From contig JAAEPW010001002.1 in assembly GCA_024232355.1 (NCBI GenBank), forward strand, positions 1-20,960: a DNA stretch of 20,960 nt, read 5' to 3'. The stretch comes from Chloroflexota bacterium (lineage in GTDB: Bacteria; Chloroflexota; Anaerolineae; B4-G1). Both the position numbers and the translations under genes were made by a program. The notes under the pieces were generated by a model. The model made no database searches, was not told the origin of the DNA, and saw nothing but the letters and a program-made list of their open reading frames with translations. This document shows, one piece after another, positions 8,101-15,192 of the stretch. The stretch's first letter is position 1. Each line of letters begins with the position of its first letter.

Positions 8101-8256
8101 GCGTCCCACAAAGTGCTTGGCCCGGGGTGGGAGTAGTCGGGGAGGTGGTGAGGAGCGATGGTTGGGGGAGGTATGGATGTGGGCGTCGCCTTCTACATTG
8201 CTGATTTGGATGGCGTTGGGGCCTGCGGTTTGGGTGATTTTGGCTTTGTCGGGCAT
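5158..8256 (-). CDS. NB-ARC/TPR STAND protein with N-terminal RHIM-like motif
   Basis: This 1032-residue protein starts with a divergent copy of the shared motif (residues 6-28, NAIQISNVEGDAHIH; the core glycine is replaced by serine) and a Pro-rich linker (36-45). HFVGREEEL (48-56) marks the start of the ATPase. The P-loop is GPGGIGKT (73-80), Walker B is ALLILDGAE (142-150), the sensor is GILITSRRR (166-174), and CLPLAVRLAG is the GLPL-like block. A winged-helix region follows to about 340. About residues 400-760 hold TPRs of the 40-residue type (LG..YR.LGQ...A...Y..AL.IAREI.DR..E), the form common in NB-ARC/TPR proteins, then a less regular helical tail. The ATG at 8256 has AAGGAG upstream. 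The gene is visibly more AT-rich than its neighbours. It is probably a second receptor with a different sensor. Confidence 0.92.
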   Translation of the reverse strand: MPDKAKITQTAGPNAIQISNVEGDAHIHTSPNHRSSPPPRLLPPRAKHFVGREEELQWLDQALYPGRVITLCGPGGIGKTALATEALHHLPPERFPSGIVFYSFYGNPDADNALEAIALAYGEEPRSGSKAAARRALSGRKALLILDGAEQANNLRDVLDVRGDCGILITSRRRIDTLNGRKDIKPLPQHSAITLLREWCKENIDDDTAQQICQQVDCLPLAVRLAGRYLAQTGETAAEYLRWLQAAPLEALDRSQWQEDSVPALLKKSLAQVSGQARRAMSIIGCLAQTPFNCEPVAAALKLSLNQVHEPLGELESYGLLMRSNQCYKVSHALVHTYARKRVPLKAKALRRIASYYTKSTETEVEKGLEGYQQLNTCRPHLMSVLDQCARNEQWQMAKNLAWAMDEYLEKQGHWTERIKALEIGQRAAQQLQDRPEQATFFGLLGRTYRALGQIPDAINFYDRALDIAREINDRKEEGRWLGHMGSAYRNLGKYKKATELYKQALHIAREVRDREKEGVQLGRLGICYQLQGKPEKAIGEHEEALKIAREIGGHRQESVQLGFLGRAHRALGQIDQAYKSHTNAWRITQAEGHRQEESVQLGCLGLVCRVRGQITQARDYHQDALKIAREIGNRWEEEYNLGHLGYVYYELGEYGQAIKHYLDSQEKAIEINDLRGEGVRLSNLSAVCHTLGWDEKATECQQEAKLLFDTIDDYLGQSYCLLQASKIELAAGKLTQAQELGQKAHNLDRLETNYRAALILGIISLHQKKPTAAQKAFIDSATKCQKLLDRTHTLYQARYALATALLGQAVCDPDWTQKEKRTELLIRALYEYDQALKNCSERGVIYSALCDLELIQNTTIEGLEPALERLKHKINLEQHEQHIQDIQQTQDIAPKIVNQHNQAFRRWRLGLRYQESEPARAKKLMLAYVNYLRENDIPGLPTAAERLTYVHEMIPPDPQATAKRIAYLKEIGHPDPQAGAKNVARMKVQNHLEYTLAILEEIQSPHTKQIRDLLAKLAAESTNNPSIENKR

Positions 8257-8280
8257 TGTTAGCTCCTTGGATATGGGTCA

Positions 8281-8306
8281 GTAGGGCGGGGATATCCCGC
8301 CCCTAC
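8281..8306. other. 26-bp imperfect palindrome between peptide gene and NB-ARC/TPR gene
   Basis: The 26 bases form a palindrome with two central mismatched pairs, with arms starting GTAGGG and ending CCCTAC. A diverged relative lies at about 13826-13848 in the equivalent place upstream of the giant NB-ARC gene. There is no T-run, so it may be a repetitive palindromic element or a weak transcript-processing hairpin. Confidence 0.55.
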
Positions 8307-8318
8307 GGTGGGTGTGGG

Positions 8319-8417
8319 TTATTTTTTGATGGTGATGTCGCCTTGGACTGTGCCGATCTGGGTGGCGTTGTCGCCTGCGGTTTGGATGATTTTGGTCGGT
8401 TGATCTTGGTTTGCCAT
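8319..8417 (-). CDS. Standalone 32-residue RHIM-like motif peptide
   Basis: The short frame encodes little more than the shared motif: MANQDQPTKI followed by an IQTA segment and DNATQIGTVQGDITIKK. The ATG at 8417 is preceded by GAGG at usual spacing. Its first ten residues resemble the start of the 459-residue ATPase (QPTKI in both), while its last 18 codons are identical to the end of the CHAT gene. It sits between the two NB-ARC genes with normal intergenic gaps. An in-frame ATG at 8501 would add 28 residues but has a weak ribosome site and no resemblance to the related starts. It could be a real adaptor, nucleator or decoy peptide, or a leftover from recombination between motif-bearing genes. 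Expression is unproven. Confidence 0.6.
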   Translation of the reverse strand: MANQDQPTKIIQTAGDNATQIGTVQGDITIKK

Positions 8418-8507
8418 AGATTGATCCTCAAAAGCGACTATGGGTGTCACCTGTACGAGATTATGGCCCCTTACAGCAGGGCTGGGAACACACCGAGTCA
8501 TATTCTC

Positions 8508-11500
8508 TCATGGCCACCAGCGACCCACATCCTGGATGGCGTGGAAGGTCTCGGCGATGGCCTCATCGTCACCCAGAGTGACGATGGCAGGGAGCAAAGT
8601 ATGGATATCCGACAACAGATCCTTGCGGCTACGGCGAGCAAGGAGGGGGAGTGCTTCCTGCCAAGGGAGAGCCAAATCGGATGGAGGGAACTCAACCAGA
8701 TGTGGTACCAGCCCTGCCAGCGCTTTTGTTCGACTCCATTCATTTTCAATGACGCATGTCATTGCTAGCACTTCTCCTAACAGCTTGTCTGGCAAAAGTG
8801 GTAACAGTACTGTCAATGCTTCTAACCGTCTCTCATTGTTCTGAATGGTATGTACTGCCGCCAGAGCTTCTTCTAACAGTTCTTTCGATAAATACGGTGC
8901 CAGTACTGTTAGTGCTTTCGCCCGCCACTCTTCGTTCTCAATCGCACGTGCGGTTGCTAGCGCTTCTCCCAACAGATCTTTTGGTAAATGCGGTGCCAAT
9001 TCCACTAGTGCTGTTGCCATCTGTTCCGATATTTCGTTTTGTAAGAAATCGCCCCTCGAATACTTTAGAAAGTCTAGATTGTCTTCATACCTGTCATCTG
9101 TAATTGCGCGTGCCGCTGCCAGCCTTTCTGACATTGCCTTTCCTAACAACTCCTCTGGCAGATGCGGCGCCAATTCCATCAACACCTCCGCTCGATCCTT
9201 GTTACCTGTAATTGTGCTTGCCGCTGCCAGCGCTTCTGATATTGCTTCTTCTAACAATTCCCCCGATAAATATGGTGCCATTCCTATTAGTACCTTTGCT
9301 CGATTGCTGTTGTCTGCAATTGTACGTGCCACTGCCAGCGCTTCTGACGTTGCTTGTTCTAACAATTCCCCTGATAAATGCGGGGCCAATCCTATCAGTA
9401 TCTCTGCTCGCGCCCCGTTATCTGCAATTACGCGTGCCGCCGCCAGCGCTTCTTGCAACAGTCCCTCCGTCAAATATGGTACCATTCCCCTCAGTGCAGA
9501 CACCCGATTCCTTTCATCCTCAATCGCATACGCTGCTGCCAGCGCTTCTCCCAACGGTCCCTCCGGCAAATGAGGTGCTAATTCCACCAATGCCCATACT
9601 CGTGTCATTTCATGCTCAAGAGTGTGCACTGCTGTCAGCACTTGTCCTAACAATTCCTCTGGAAAATGTGATACCATTGCCCCCAGCACCCACACTGGAG
9701 TTTGGTGGCTCTCAATGATAGCTGCCATAGCTTCCATCAGTACGTCTCTCAACAGTTCCTTCGGTAAATGCGGTGCTAGTCGCACCAGCTTGTATGCCCG
9801 ATTCCCAGCATACTCAATGGCACGTGCCGCTATCAGTGCTTCCGCTATCACCGCGTCGTACTTACTTTCCGGCAAATGCGGAGCCAACCCTATCAAGGCC
9901 TCCGCCCGACTTTTTTCATCCTTGAGAAGGCGTGCTTCGAGCAGTGCGGCTCTCAACAGATCTTTTGGCAAGTGCGGCGCTAATTCCACCAGCGCCGTTG
10001 CCAGCTGTTCCGATATTTCTTTTTCTAAAAAATCGCTCGGCAAATACATTGGAGGAAATTCCTGATAGCCTTCATCTATGTCATTTGCAACTGCACGTGC
10101 CGCTGCCAGCCTTTCCGGCATTGCCTTTTCTAATAACTCCCTCGATAAATGCGGCACCAATTCCATCAGCACCTCCGCTCGACCCGTGTTATCTGCAATT
10201 GTGCTTGCCGCTGCCAGCGCTTCTGATGTCGCTTCTTCTAACAACTCCCCCGACAAATGCGGTACCAATCCTATCAGCACTTTCGCTCGATATCTGTTGT
10301 CTGCAATTATGCGTGCCACTGCCAGTGCTTCTGACGTTACTTGTTCTAACAACTCTCCCGATAAATGCGATGCCAATCCTATCAGCACTTCTGCTCGATA
10401 CCTTTGATCTGCGATGACGCGTGTCGCCGCTAGTGCTTCTTCCAACAGCCCCTTCGGCAAATATGACACCAACCTTACCAGTGCCTGTGCTCGATCCCCT
10501 TCATACTTGAATTCTATGGTGCGCACCGCTGTCAACACCCTTTCCAGCAGCCTTTCTGGTAAATAGGGTGCCAAACCCGTTAGCATTTCCACTCGATATC
10601 CTTCAGACCAGTACGTCCTCTTGAGCGCTTCTTCCAACAACTGTTCCGACAAATGGGGTGCCAAACCCGTTAGCATCTCCACTTGATATCTTTCAGACCA
10701 GTACGCTATCTCGAGTGCTTTTTCCAATAACTCTTCTGGCAAGTGGGGTGCCAACTCTACTAATTTCTTCGCCCGACGACTCTCCCCGTCCTCAAATTCG
10801 TTCACTTCAACTATAATGTGGCGCACTGTTGTAAGCGCCTCTGCCAGCACTGTGGCACGCTCGTCCTCTGGAAAATGCGATGCCAGCTCTGTCAGTATAT
10901 CTATTTGAGTCCATTCACTTGTAATGGTGCGTGCCACTACTAGTGCTTCCACCAGTGTTTCTCCCAATAGCTCCTCCGGTAAATATGGTGCCAATCCCAT
11001 CAGTGCCTTTGCCCAACTCTCTTTGTTCTCAATGGCGTGCTCTACTGCAAGCACTTCTGTGAGTGCTTCTGCCAACAATCTCTCCGGCAAATGGGGCACC
11101 ATACTCACCAGCGCATCCGCCCGACTCGTTTCATCCTCAATAGCGCACGCCGTCGCCAATGCTCCTTCCAACAACTCTTCTGGCAAATGTGGTGCCAGAC
11201 CTAACAGCGCCTCCGCTCGACTGTCTTCATCCTCAATAGCGCATGCTGCTGTTAGTGCTTCTTTCAACAGATCTTCCGACAAATGTGGCGCCAGCTCCAT
11301 CAGCACCACATGATATCCTCCGTACAGTGCCATAGCGAGCATCATTGCCACATCCAGATCCTCCTCTTCTGGATAAAGCGATGCCAATTCTGCCTGTATC
11401 TCTATTTGATTCTCATTGTAATCAATGTGTATCGCCGTCAGTGCTTCTTCCAAAACCTCTTTCGGTATATAGGATACCAGACTCACTAGCACCTTCACTC

Positions 11501-13796
11501 GACTAAATACATTCTCAATGGCACGCATCGCTACCAGTGCTTTTCCCAACAACTCTTCCGGCAAACGTGGTACTAGCCCCACCAGTGCCTCCGCTCGACT
11601 GGCTTCATCCTCAATGGTGCGTGCCATTGCCAACGCTTCTCCCAACAATCTCTCCGGCAAATGTGGTGCCAGACCCACCAGTGTCTCTGCCCGAGGGCTG
11701 CTCTTGTGATAGTAGTGTTCTTCGTCTATTTTTACTTCGGGTATATTCCGTACCGCTGCCAGTGTTTCTCCCAACGACTCTTCCGCTAAATAGGGAGCTA
11801 GACCTAACAGCGCCTCTGCTTGAATATTTTCATCCTCAATGGTGCGTGCTGCTGCAAGCGCGTCCTTCAGAAGATCTTTTGGCAAGTGTGGCGCCAGCCT
11901 TACCAATGCCTTCGCTTGAAAGCTACTTCTATTATAAAGTTCTATCTTTTTGGGTACATTCTGCACCACAGCCAGTGCTTCTCTCAATAGATTCTCTGTA
12001 TCTCCTTGTAAAAGTGGTACTAGTTCTGCTAGCGCATACACGCGCGACTCTTCATTCTCAATAGCACGTGTTGCCGCCAGTGCTTCTCCCAATGCTTCTC
12101 CCAATAGACCCTCCGGCAGATATGGTACTAGTTTCGTCAGAGCTTCTGCCCGTTGCTGCGCATCCGGCGACTGGTAAGCATAAGCCAAGCCCTGGGCAGG
12201 CGACCAGACGCCTGACTGTACCAATTTCACCAACAATGGGATTGGTAGATTTTCCGCCAAACTGTTGATCGAAGCCGTGACCAATGCATACCGAATCCCT
12301 AACCCCCAATCTGCGTCAGTATCAGCTAACTGCCATGCTCGCTCCACATCCTGCACATAGCCTGCTGTCTGCCCCAGCCCCTCGCGGGCCTCGTACCAGC
12401 CATTGCGTCCCTTGGCGTTCTCTTCGCGCAGCAGGGCGTGCAGTTCCTGGGCTTGCTCGGATTTTTCCATATGCCAAGCCAGATGGGCGTGTACATAACC
12501 ATCGGGGGGCAGGGTATGCCATTGACTCTCAATGGTATGGGCGCGGTAGCGGGTCAACAGCACGGTGTGGGCTTGGGGTAATGTTAGCCCCAAGCCAGGC
12601 AGGTCTCCCCCCTGATGCAGCTCTGGTGAGGCGGTTAGCAGATGGCGCGCCAGGTCGTGCAGTAGGTCGTGTACGCGGTAGGTGGGTGTGCCGTCGGGGC
12701 GGGGAGCACCGCGCTGCAGCAGTGCCTTGTCTTGCAGGAAACGCAGAATGCGACGTGCCTCCCGTGTCTGCGTTTCCCACAGAGTAGATGTCATAGCAGT
12801 GGTTAGGCTCACATCTTCGGGCAGTACGCCCAACCAGGCAAATCGGGCACGCTGCTCGTCGGGTAAACGACGCAGGCTGAGTTGAAAGCTGGCGTGCAAG
12901 CTGAACCGCTTGCGCAGCCCTTCGTCGCGTACTTGGTCGGCGGCCAAGTCGTCCAGACTCTCCAGGCGGGCAATCTCTTGGCGCAGGTCTTCCAGCAGCT
13001 CGGCCCAGAGCACGCCATCGGCCACCTGGGCTGCGGCTAGCTCCAGTGCTAAGGGCAAGTAACCCACCGCGTCGGCCAGTGCCAGAGCTGTGTCTCGTTC
13101 GGTCCCGTCAGCTAGGTCTCGCCCCAACCGCGCCGCCAGTAAGGCCAACGCCTGGTTGGGGGACATCACGTCTAGGTCATAGAGGGTGGCTCCCACGGCA
13201 CGGGCGATCACTCCCTCTCGCGTGGTGACCAGCGTGCGGCAGCGCGGACCACCGACGCAGAAGGAAAAAACGTGCTCGGCATCCCAGGCGTCGTCGATGA
13301 CCAGTAGAGCGGCCTTGTTGCTCAGCAGTGTACGCAGGTGAGCTGATGCGCCCTCGATTATGGTAGGTTTGTATTTGTGGTCGCCGAGGGCCTGAATCCA
13401 CTCACTTAGTAGGGAAAGTATGTCTGGTTCTTGGCCCAGCGTGGCCCACAGCACGCCGTCGGAAAAGTGCGTACCTATCTCGGCGTCGCGGGCCAGAGCG
13501 ACGGCTAGGGTAGATTTGCCGATGCCGCCCAGCCCGTGGATGGCGCTGATCACGAACGTACCGGGCGTGCTCTCGGACTCTGCTAGCATGCGTGCTTTGA
13601 GGGGCTGGGTCACTTCAGGGCGGGGTACGAAATGACTCGGCAGTGGGGGTGGTTGGAAGGGGGCGTAGTAGTTTGGGGGGTGACCAGTGTAGGTGGTGAC
13701 GTGGACGTCGCCCTCCACCACGCCGATTTGGGTGGCGTGATCGCCTGCGGTTTGGGTAATGCTGATGTGTTGGTTAGGTTTTGGATCGTCGGGCAC
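8508..13796 (-). CDS. Giant NB-ARC STAND protein with about 33 helical repeats and N-terminal RHIM-like motif
   Basis: The 1762-residue product begins with the shared motif (residues 11-34, HATQIGVVEGDVHV) and a Pro/Tyr-rich linker (39-60). The NB-ARC ATPase shows a P-loop GLGGIGKST (88-96), Walker B LLVIDDAWD (164-172), RTLVTTRE (187-194) and a GLPL-like block GYLPLALELAA, followed by a winged-helix region. From about residue 540 to 1690 it is a solenoid of about 33 units of 31-40 residues, pattern AEALVGLAPHLPEELL.EALAAARAIEDE, of HEAT/ARM-like helical character. The start is a GTG at 13796 with AGGGAG upstream. NB-ARC proteins keep an ADP-bound closed state until the repeat region senses a ligand, then oligomerise. 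By inference it is the receptor for the neighbouring CHAT protease. Codon use is more AT-rich in the repeats than in the ATPase part. Confidence 0.92.
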   Translation of the reverse strand: MPDDPKPNQHISITQTAGDHATQIGVVEGDVHVTTYTGHPPNYYAPFQPPPLPSHFVPRPEVTQPLKARMLAESESTPGTFVISAIHGLGGIGKSTLAVALARDAEIGTHFSDGVLWATLGQEPDILSLLSEWIQALGDHKYKPTIIEGASAHLRTLLSNKAALLVIDDAWDAEHVFSFCVGGPRCRTLVTTREGVIARAVGATLYDLDVMSPNQALALLAARLGRDLADGTERDTALALADAVGYLPLALELAAAQVADGVLWAELLEDLRQEIARLESLDDLAADQVRDEGLRKRFSLHASFQLSLRRLPDEQRARFAWLGVLPEDVSLTTAMTSTLWETQTREARRILRFLQDKALLQRGAPRPDGTPTYRVHDLLHDLARHLLTASPELHQGGDLPGLGLTLPQAHTVLLTRYRAHTIESQWHTLPPDGYVHAHLAWHMEKSEQAQELHALLREENAKGRNGWYEAREGLGQTAGYVQDVERAWQLADTDADWGLGIRYALVTASINSLAENLPIPLLVKLVQSGVWSPAQGLAYAYQSPDAQQRAEALTKLVPYLPEGLLGEALGEALAATRAIENEESRVYALAELVPLLQGDTENLLREALAVVQNVPKKIELYNRSSFQAKALVRLAPHLPKDLLKDALAAARTIEDENIQAEALLGLAPYLAEESLGETLAAVRNIPEVKIDEEHYYHKSSPRAETLVGLAPHLPERLLGEALAMARTIEDEASRAEALVGLVPRLPEELLGKALVAMRAIENVFSRVKVLVSLVSYIPKEVLEEALTAIHIDYNENQIEIQAELASLYPEEEDLDVAMMLAMALYGGYHVVLMELAPHLSEDLLKEALTAACAIEDEDSRAEALLGLAPHLPEELLEGALATACAIEDETSRADALVSMVPHLPERLLAEALTEVLAVEHAIENKESWAKALMGLAPYLPEELLGETLVEALVVARTITSEWTQIDILTELASHFPEDERATVLAEALTTVRHIIVEVNEFEDGESRRAKKLVELAPHLPEELLEKALEIAYWSERYQVEMLTGLAPHLSEQLLEEALKRTYWSEGYRVEMLTGLAPYLPERLLERVLTAVRTIEFKYEGDRAQALVRLVSYLPKGLLEEALAATRVIADQRYRAEVLIGLASHLSGELLEQVTSEALAVARIIADNRYRAKVLIGLVPHLSGELLEEATSEALAAASTIADNTGRAEVLMELVPHLSRELLEKAMPERLAAARAVANDIDEGYQEFPPMYLPSDFLEKEISEQLATALVELAPHLPKDLLRAALLEARLLKDEKSRAEALIGLAPHLPESKYDAVIAEALIAARAIEYAGNRAYKLVRLAPHLPKELLRDVLMEAMAAIIESHQTPVWVLGAMVSHFPEELLGQVLTAVHTLEHEMTRVWALVELAPHLPEGPLGEALAAAYAIEDERNRVSALRGMVPYLTEGLLQEALAAARVIADNGARAEILIGLAPHLSGELLEQATSEALAVARTIADNSNRAKVLIGMAPYLSGELLEEAISEALAAASTITGNKDRAEVLMELAPHLPEELLGKAMSERLAAARAITDDRYEDNLDFLKYSRGDFLQNEISEQMATALVELAPHLPKDLLGEALATARAIENEEWRAKALTVLAPYLSKELLEEALAAVHTIQNNERRLEALTVLLPLLPDKLLGEVLAMTCVIENEWSRTKALAGLVPHLVEFPPSDLALPWQEALPLLARRSRKDLLSDIHTLLPAIVTLGDDEAIAETFHAIQDVGRWWP
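8965..10450 (-). repeat. Higher-order duplication inside the helical repeat region
   Basis: Besides the basic unit, a block of four units at about 9955-10450 recurs at about 8965-9470, shifted by 984 bases (328 residues). Both carry the distinctive run of LSGELLE, SEALA, then an irregular insert (GYQEFPPMYLPSDFLEKEIS versus NLDFLKYSRGDFLQNEIS) and ATALVELAPHLPKDLL. The irregular insert at the same place in both copies shows that a multi-unit block was copied, rather than units converging separately. Confidence 0.8.
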
Positions 13797-13862
13797 TGGT
13801 TGGCTCCCTGGAACACGGATCTGGTGAGGACGGGGTCTCCCCGCTCCTACGGTGGCTGCGGA

Positions 13863-13916
13863 TTATTTTTTGATGGTGATGTCGCCTTGGACTGTGCCGA
13901 TCTGGGTGGCGTTGTC
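13863..13916 (-). repeat. 54-bp sequence repeated at 8319-8372
   Basis: The last 18 codons of the CHAT gene, stop included, are identical over 54 bases to the end of the 32-residue peptide gene at 8319-8372. The similarity continues past the stop into a G+C-rich partial palindrome (about 13826-13848 here, 8281-8306 there). Both copies lie immediately upstream of an NB-ARC gene, so the duplicated unit is a motif end plus the intergenic hairpin. Confidence 0.9.
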
Positions 13917-15155
13917 TTTGGCGGTTTGTTGGATGTGGGTGGTGGGGCCAAAGTTGATGCCGCCCTCTATCTTGGCACCGTCGCCGATGACGCCGACTTG
14001 GCTGTCTTGGATGTGGATGTGCTTGGCGGCAGGGGGAGGAGGGGGTTCGGCGGGCGGTTCGACGGAAGTGTCCCAGAGTTGGCCGGATTTTAGGCGCATA
14101 AAGAGGACGGGGACGGCGGCGTCTGGGAGGCCCGCGGCGAGGAGGATGGAGCGGGCCTGGTTGAGGGCGCGGTCCACGAGGCCGTGTTGGATCAGGCGTT
14201 TGTAAAAGGTGAGGCTGAGTTTGCGGGCGGTTTTGATGGCCACAGTGCCTTGCATGGCGATGACGGCGGGAACTCCGGCGGTGACGAGTTTGGGGGCAAG
14301 GCCGCGGAAGGCGTCGGCGGTGGAGTGGGCGCCGACAGGCGGCGCCTGGGCGGTGTGGCAGGAGGCGAGAAAGATGAGGCGGGGACGGGCCTGGGCCGGT
14401 TGGCGGGCGAGCATTTGGACGAGGTCTGTGTCGCGCACGAGTTTGGCGTCGCCGTCGTCGTCTTGGAGGTAGAGGTAGGCTTGTTGGCGGCGGTCGCTGA
14501 ATTTGCCGTGGCCCAGGTAGTGGAGGATGTGGCAGCCGGGTGTGCCTTGTTGGAGGGCGTCCTCGATGCGTTCGAGGGTGATGGGCGGGTCGAGAAAGTT
14601 CAGTTCGACCTCGTTTTCGTCCAGGGCGAGGAAGGCTTGTTCCAGGCTGTTTCGTTCGGCGTCTGTGTCTAGGGCGGGAAGGTCGTGCATTTCTTCCAGG
14701 TCGTTGGGGTTGGAGATGGCGGCGAGGACGCGGATGGGGCGTTCTTTGGCGGCGCTGCCCCAGGGCTGGGGGACGGCGAGATAGCGGGAGAAGGGGGTGT
14801 CGGCGTTGACGGATAGGGGGGGCTGGGTGGGGGCGTCGTCGGGGCGGAGGAGTTCCCAGGGGATGGTGTGGAGTTCGGGGGCGTCGGCGGCGATGCGGAG
14901 GCGGACGCGGCGTTGGATGGACTGGCCGAGGGCTTGGTCCCAAGCGGTGCGGAGGGCGGGGTCGGCGAAGAGGGTGTGGAAGAGGGATTGGCCGTCGTGG
15001 AGGGAGTCGCCGGAGGAGGTCCAGGGGAGGATGGAGGCGGGGAGGTGACCTTGGAAGTCTTGGCCGCTGCCGAGGGTGATTTGGATGGGGTAAACGGCGT
15101 CTTGACAGGGGAGGATGTGGATTTCGAGGTCTAGGAATTGGTCGGTTTGGGTCAT
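13863..15155 (-). CDS. CHAT caspase-like protease with two C-terminal RHIM-like motifs
   Basis: This 430-residue protein has a CHAT (caspase HetF-associated) peptidase fold. The conserved histidine block is ILHYLGHGKF, with the likely catalytic His216. The cysteine block is LIFLASCHTAQ, with Cys266. Upstream, IPWELLRPDD (98-107) is the beta-strand block usual in CHAT proteins. After a linker EPPAEPPPPPAA (366-377) the tail holds two motifs: the variant DSQVGVIGDGAKIEGGINF at 384-402 and the main form NATQIGTVQGDITIKK at 415-430, ending the chain. The ATG at 15155 follows AAAGGAG by 4 bases. CHAT proteases cleave protein targets when recruited to an activator. A C-terminal motif facing the N-terminal motif of the next gene's NB-ARC protein is the layout of an effector and its receptor. 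Protease identity is firm; substrate and partner are inferred. Confidence 0.92.
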   Translation of the reverse strand: MTQTDQFLDLEIHILPCQDAVYPIQITLGSGQDFQGHLPASILPWTSSGDSLHDGQSLFHTLFADPALRTAWDQALGQSIQRRVRLRIAADAPELHTIPWELLRPDDAPTQPPLSVNADTPFSRYLAVPQPWGSAAKERPIRVLAAISNPNDLEEMHDLPALDTDAERNSLEQAFLALDENEVELNFLDPPITLERIEDALQQGTPGCHILHYLGHGKFSDRRQQAYLYLQDDDGDAKLVRDTDLVQMLARQPAQARPRLIFLASCHTAQAPPVGAHSTADAFRGLAPKLVTAGVPAVIAMQGTVAIKTARKLSLTFYKRLIQHGLVDRALNQARSILLAAGLPDAAVPVLFMRLKSGQLWDTSVEPPAEPPPPPAAKHIHIQDSQVGVIGDGAKIEGGINFGPTTHIQQTAKDNATQIGTVQGDITIKK

Positions 15156-15192
15156 TATGCTCCTTTCAGTTTGGGTCTGTGGCCAACGCGCC

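Noticed and set aside
8418..8501. 28-residue extension of the motif peptide
   Set aside because: It has a weak ribosome site and an unrelated sequence, whereas the ATG at 8417 gives a start like those of the other motif proteins.
8756..12064. Many plus-strand frames of 60-250 residues opposite the giant NB-ARC gene
   Set aside because: They mirror the repeat units of the minus-strand gene, are fragmentary, and none has a recognisable domain or ribosome site.
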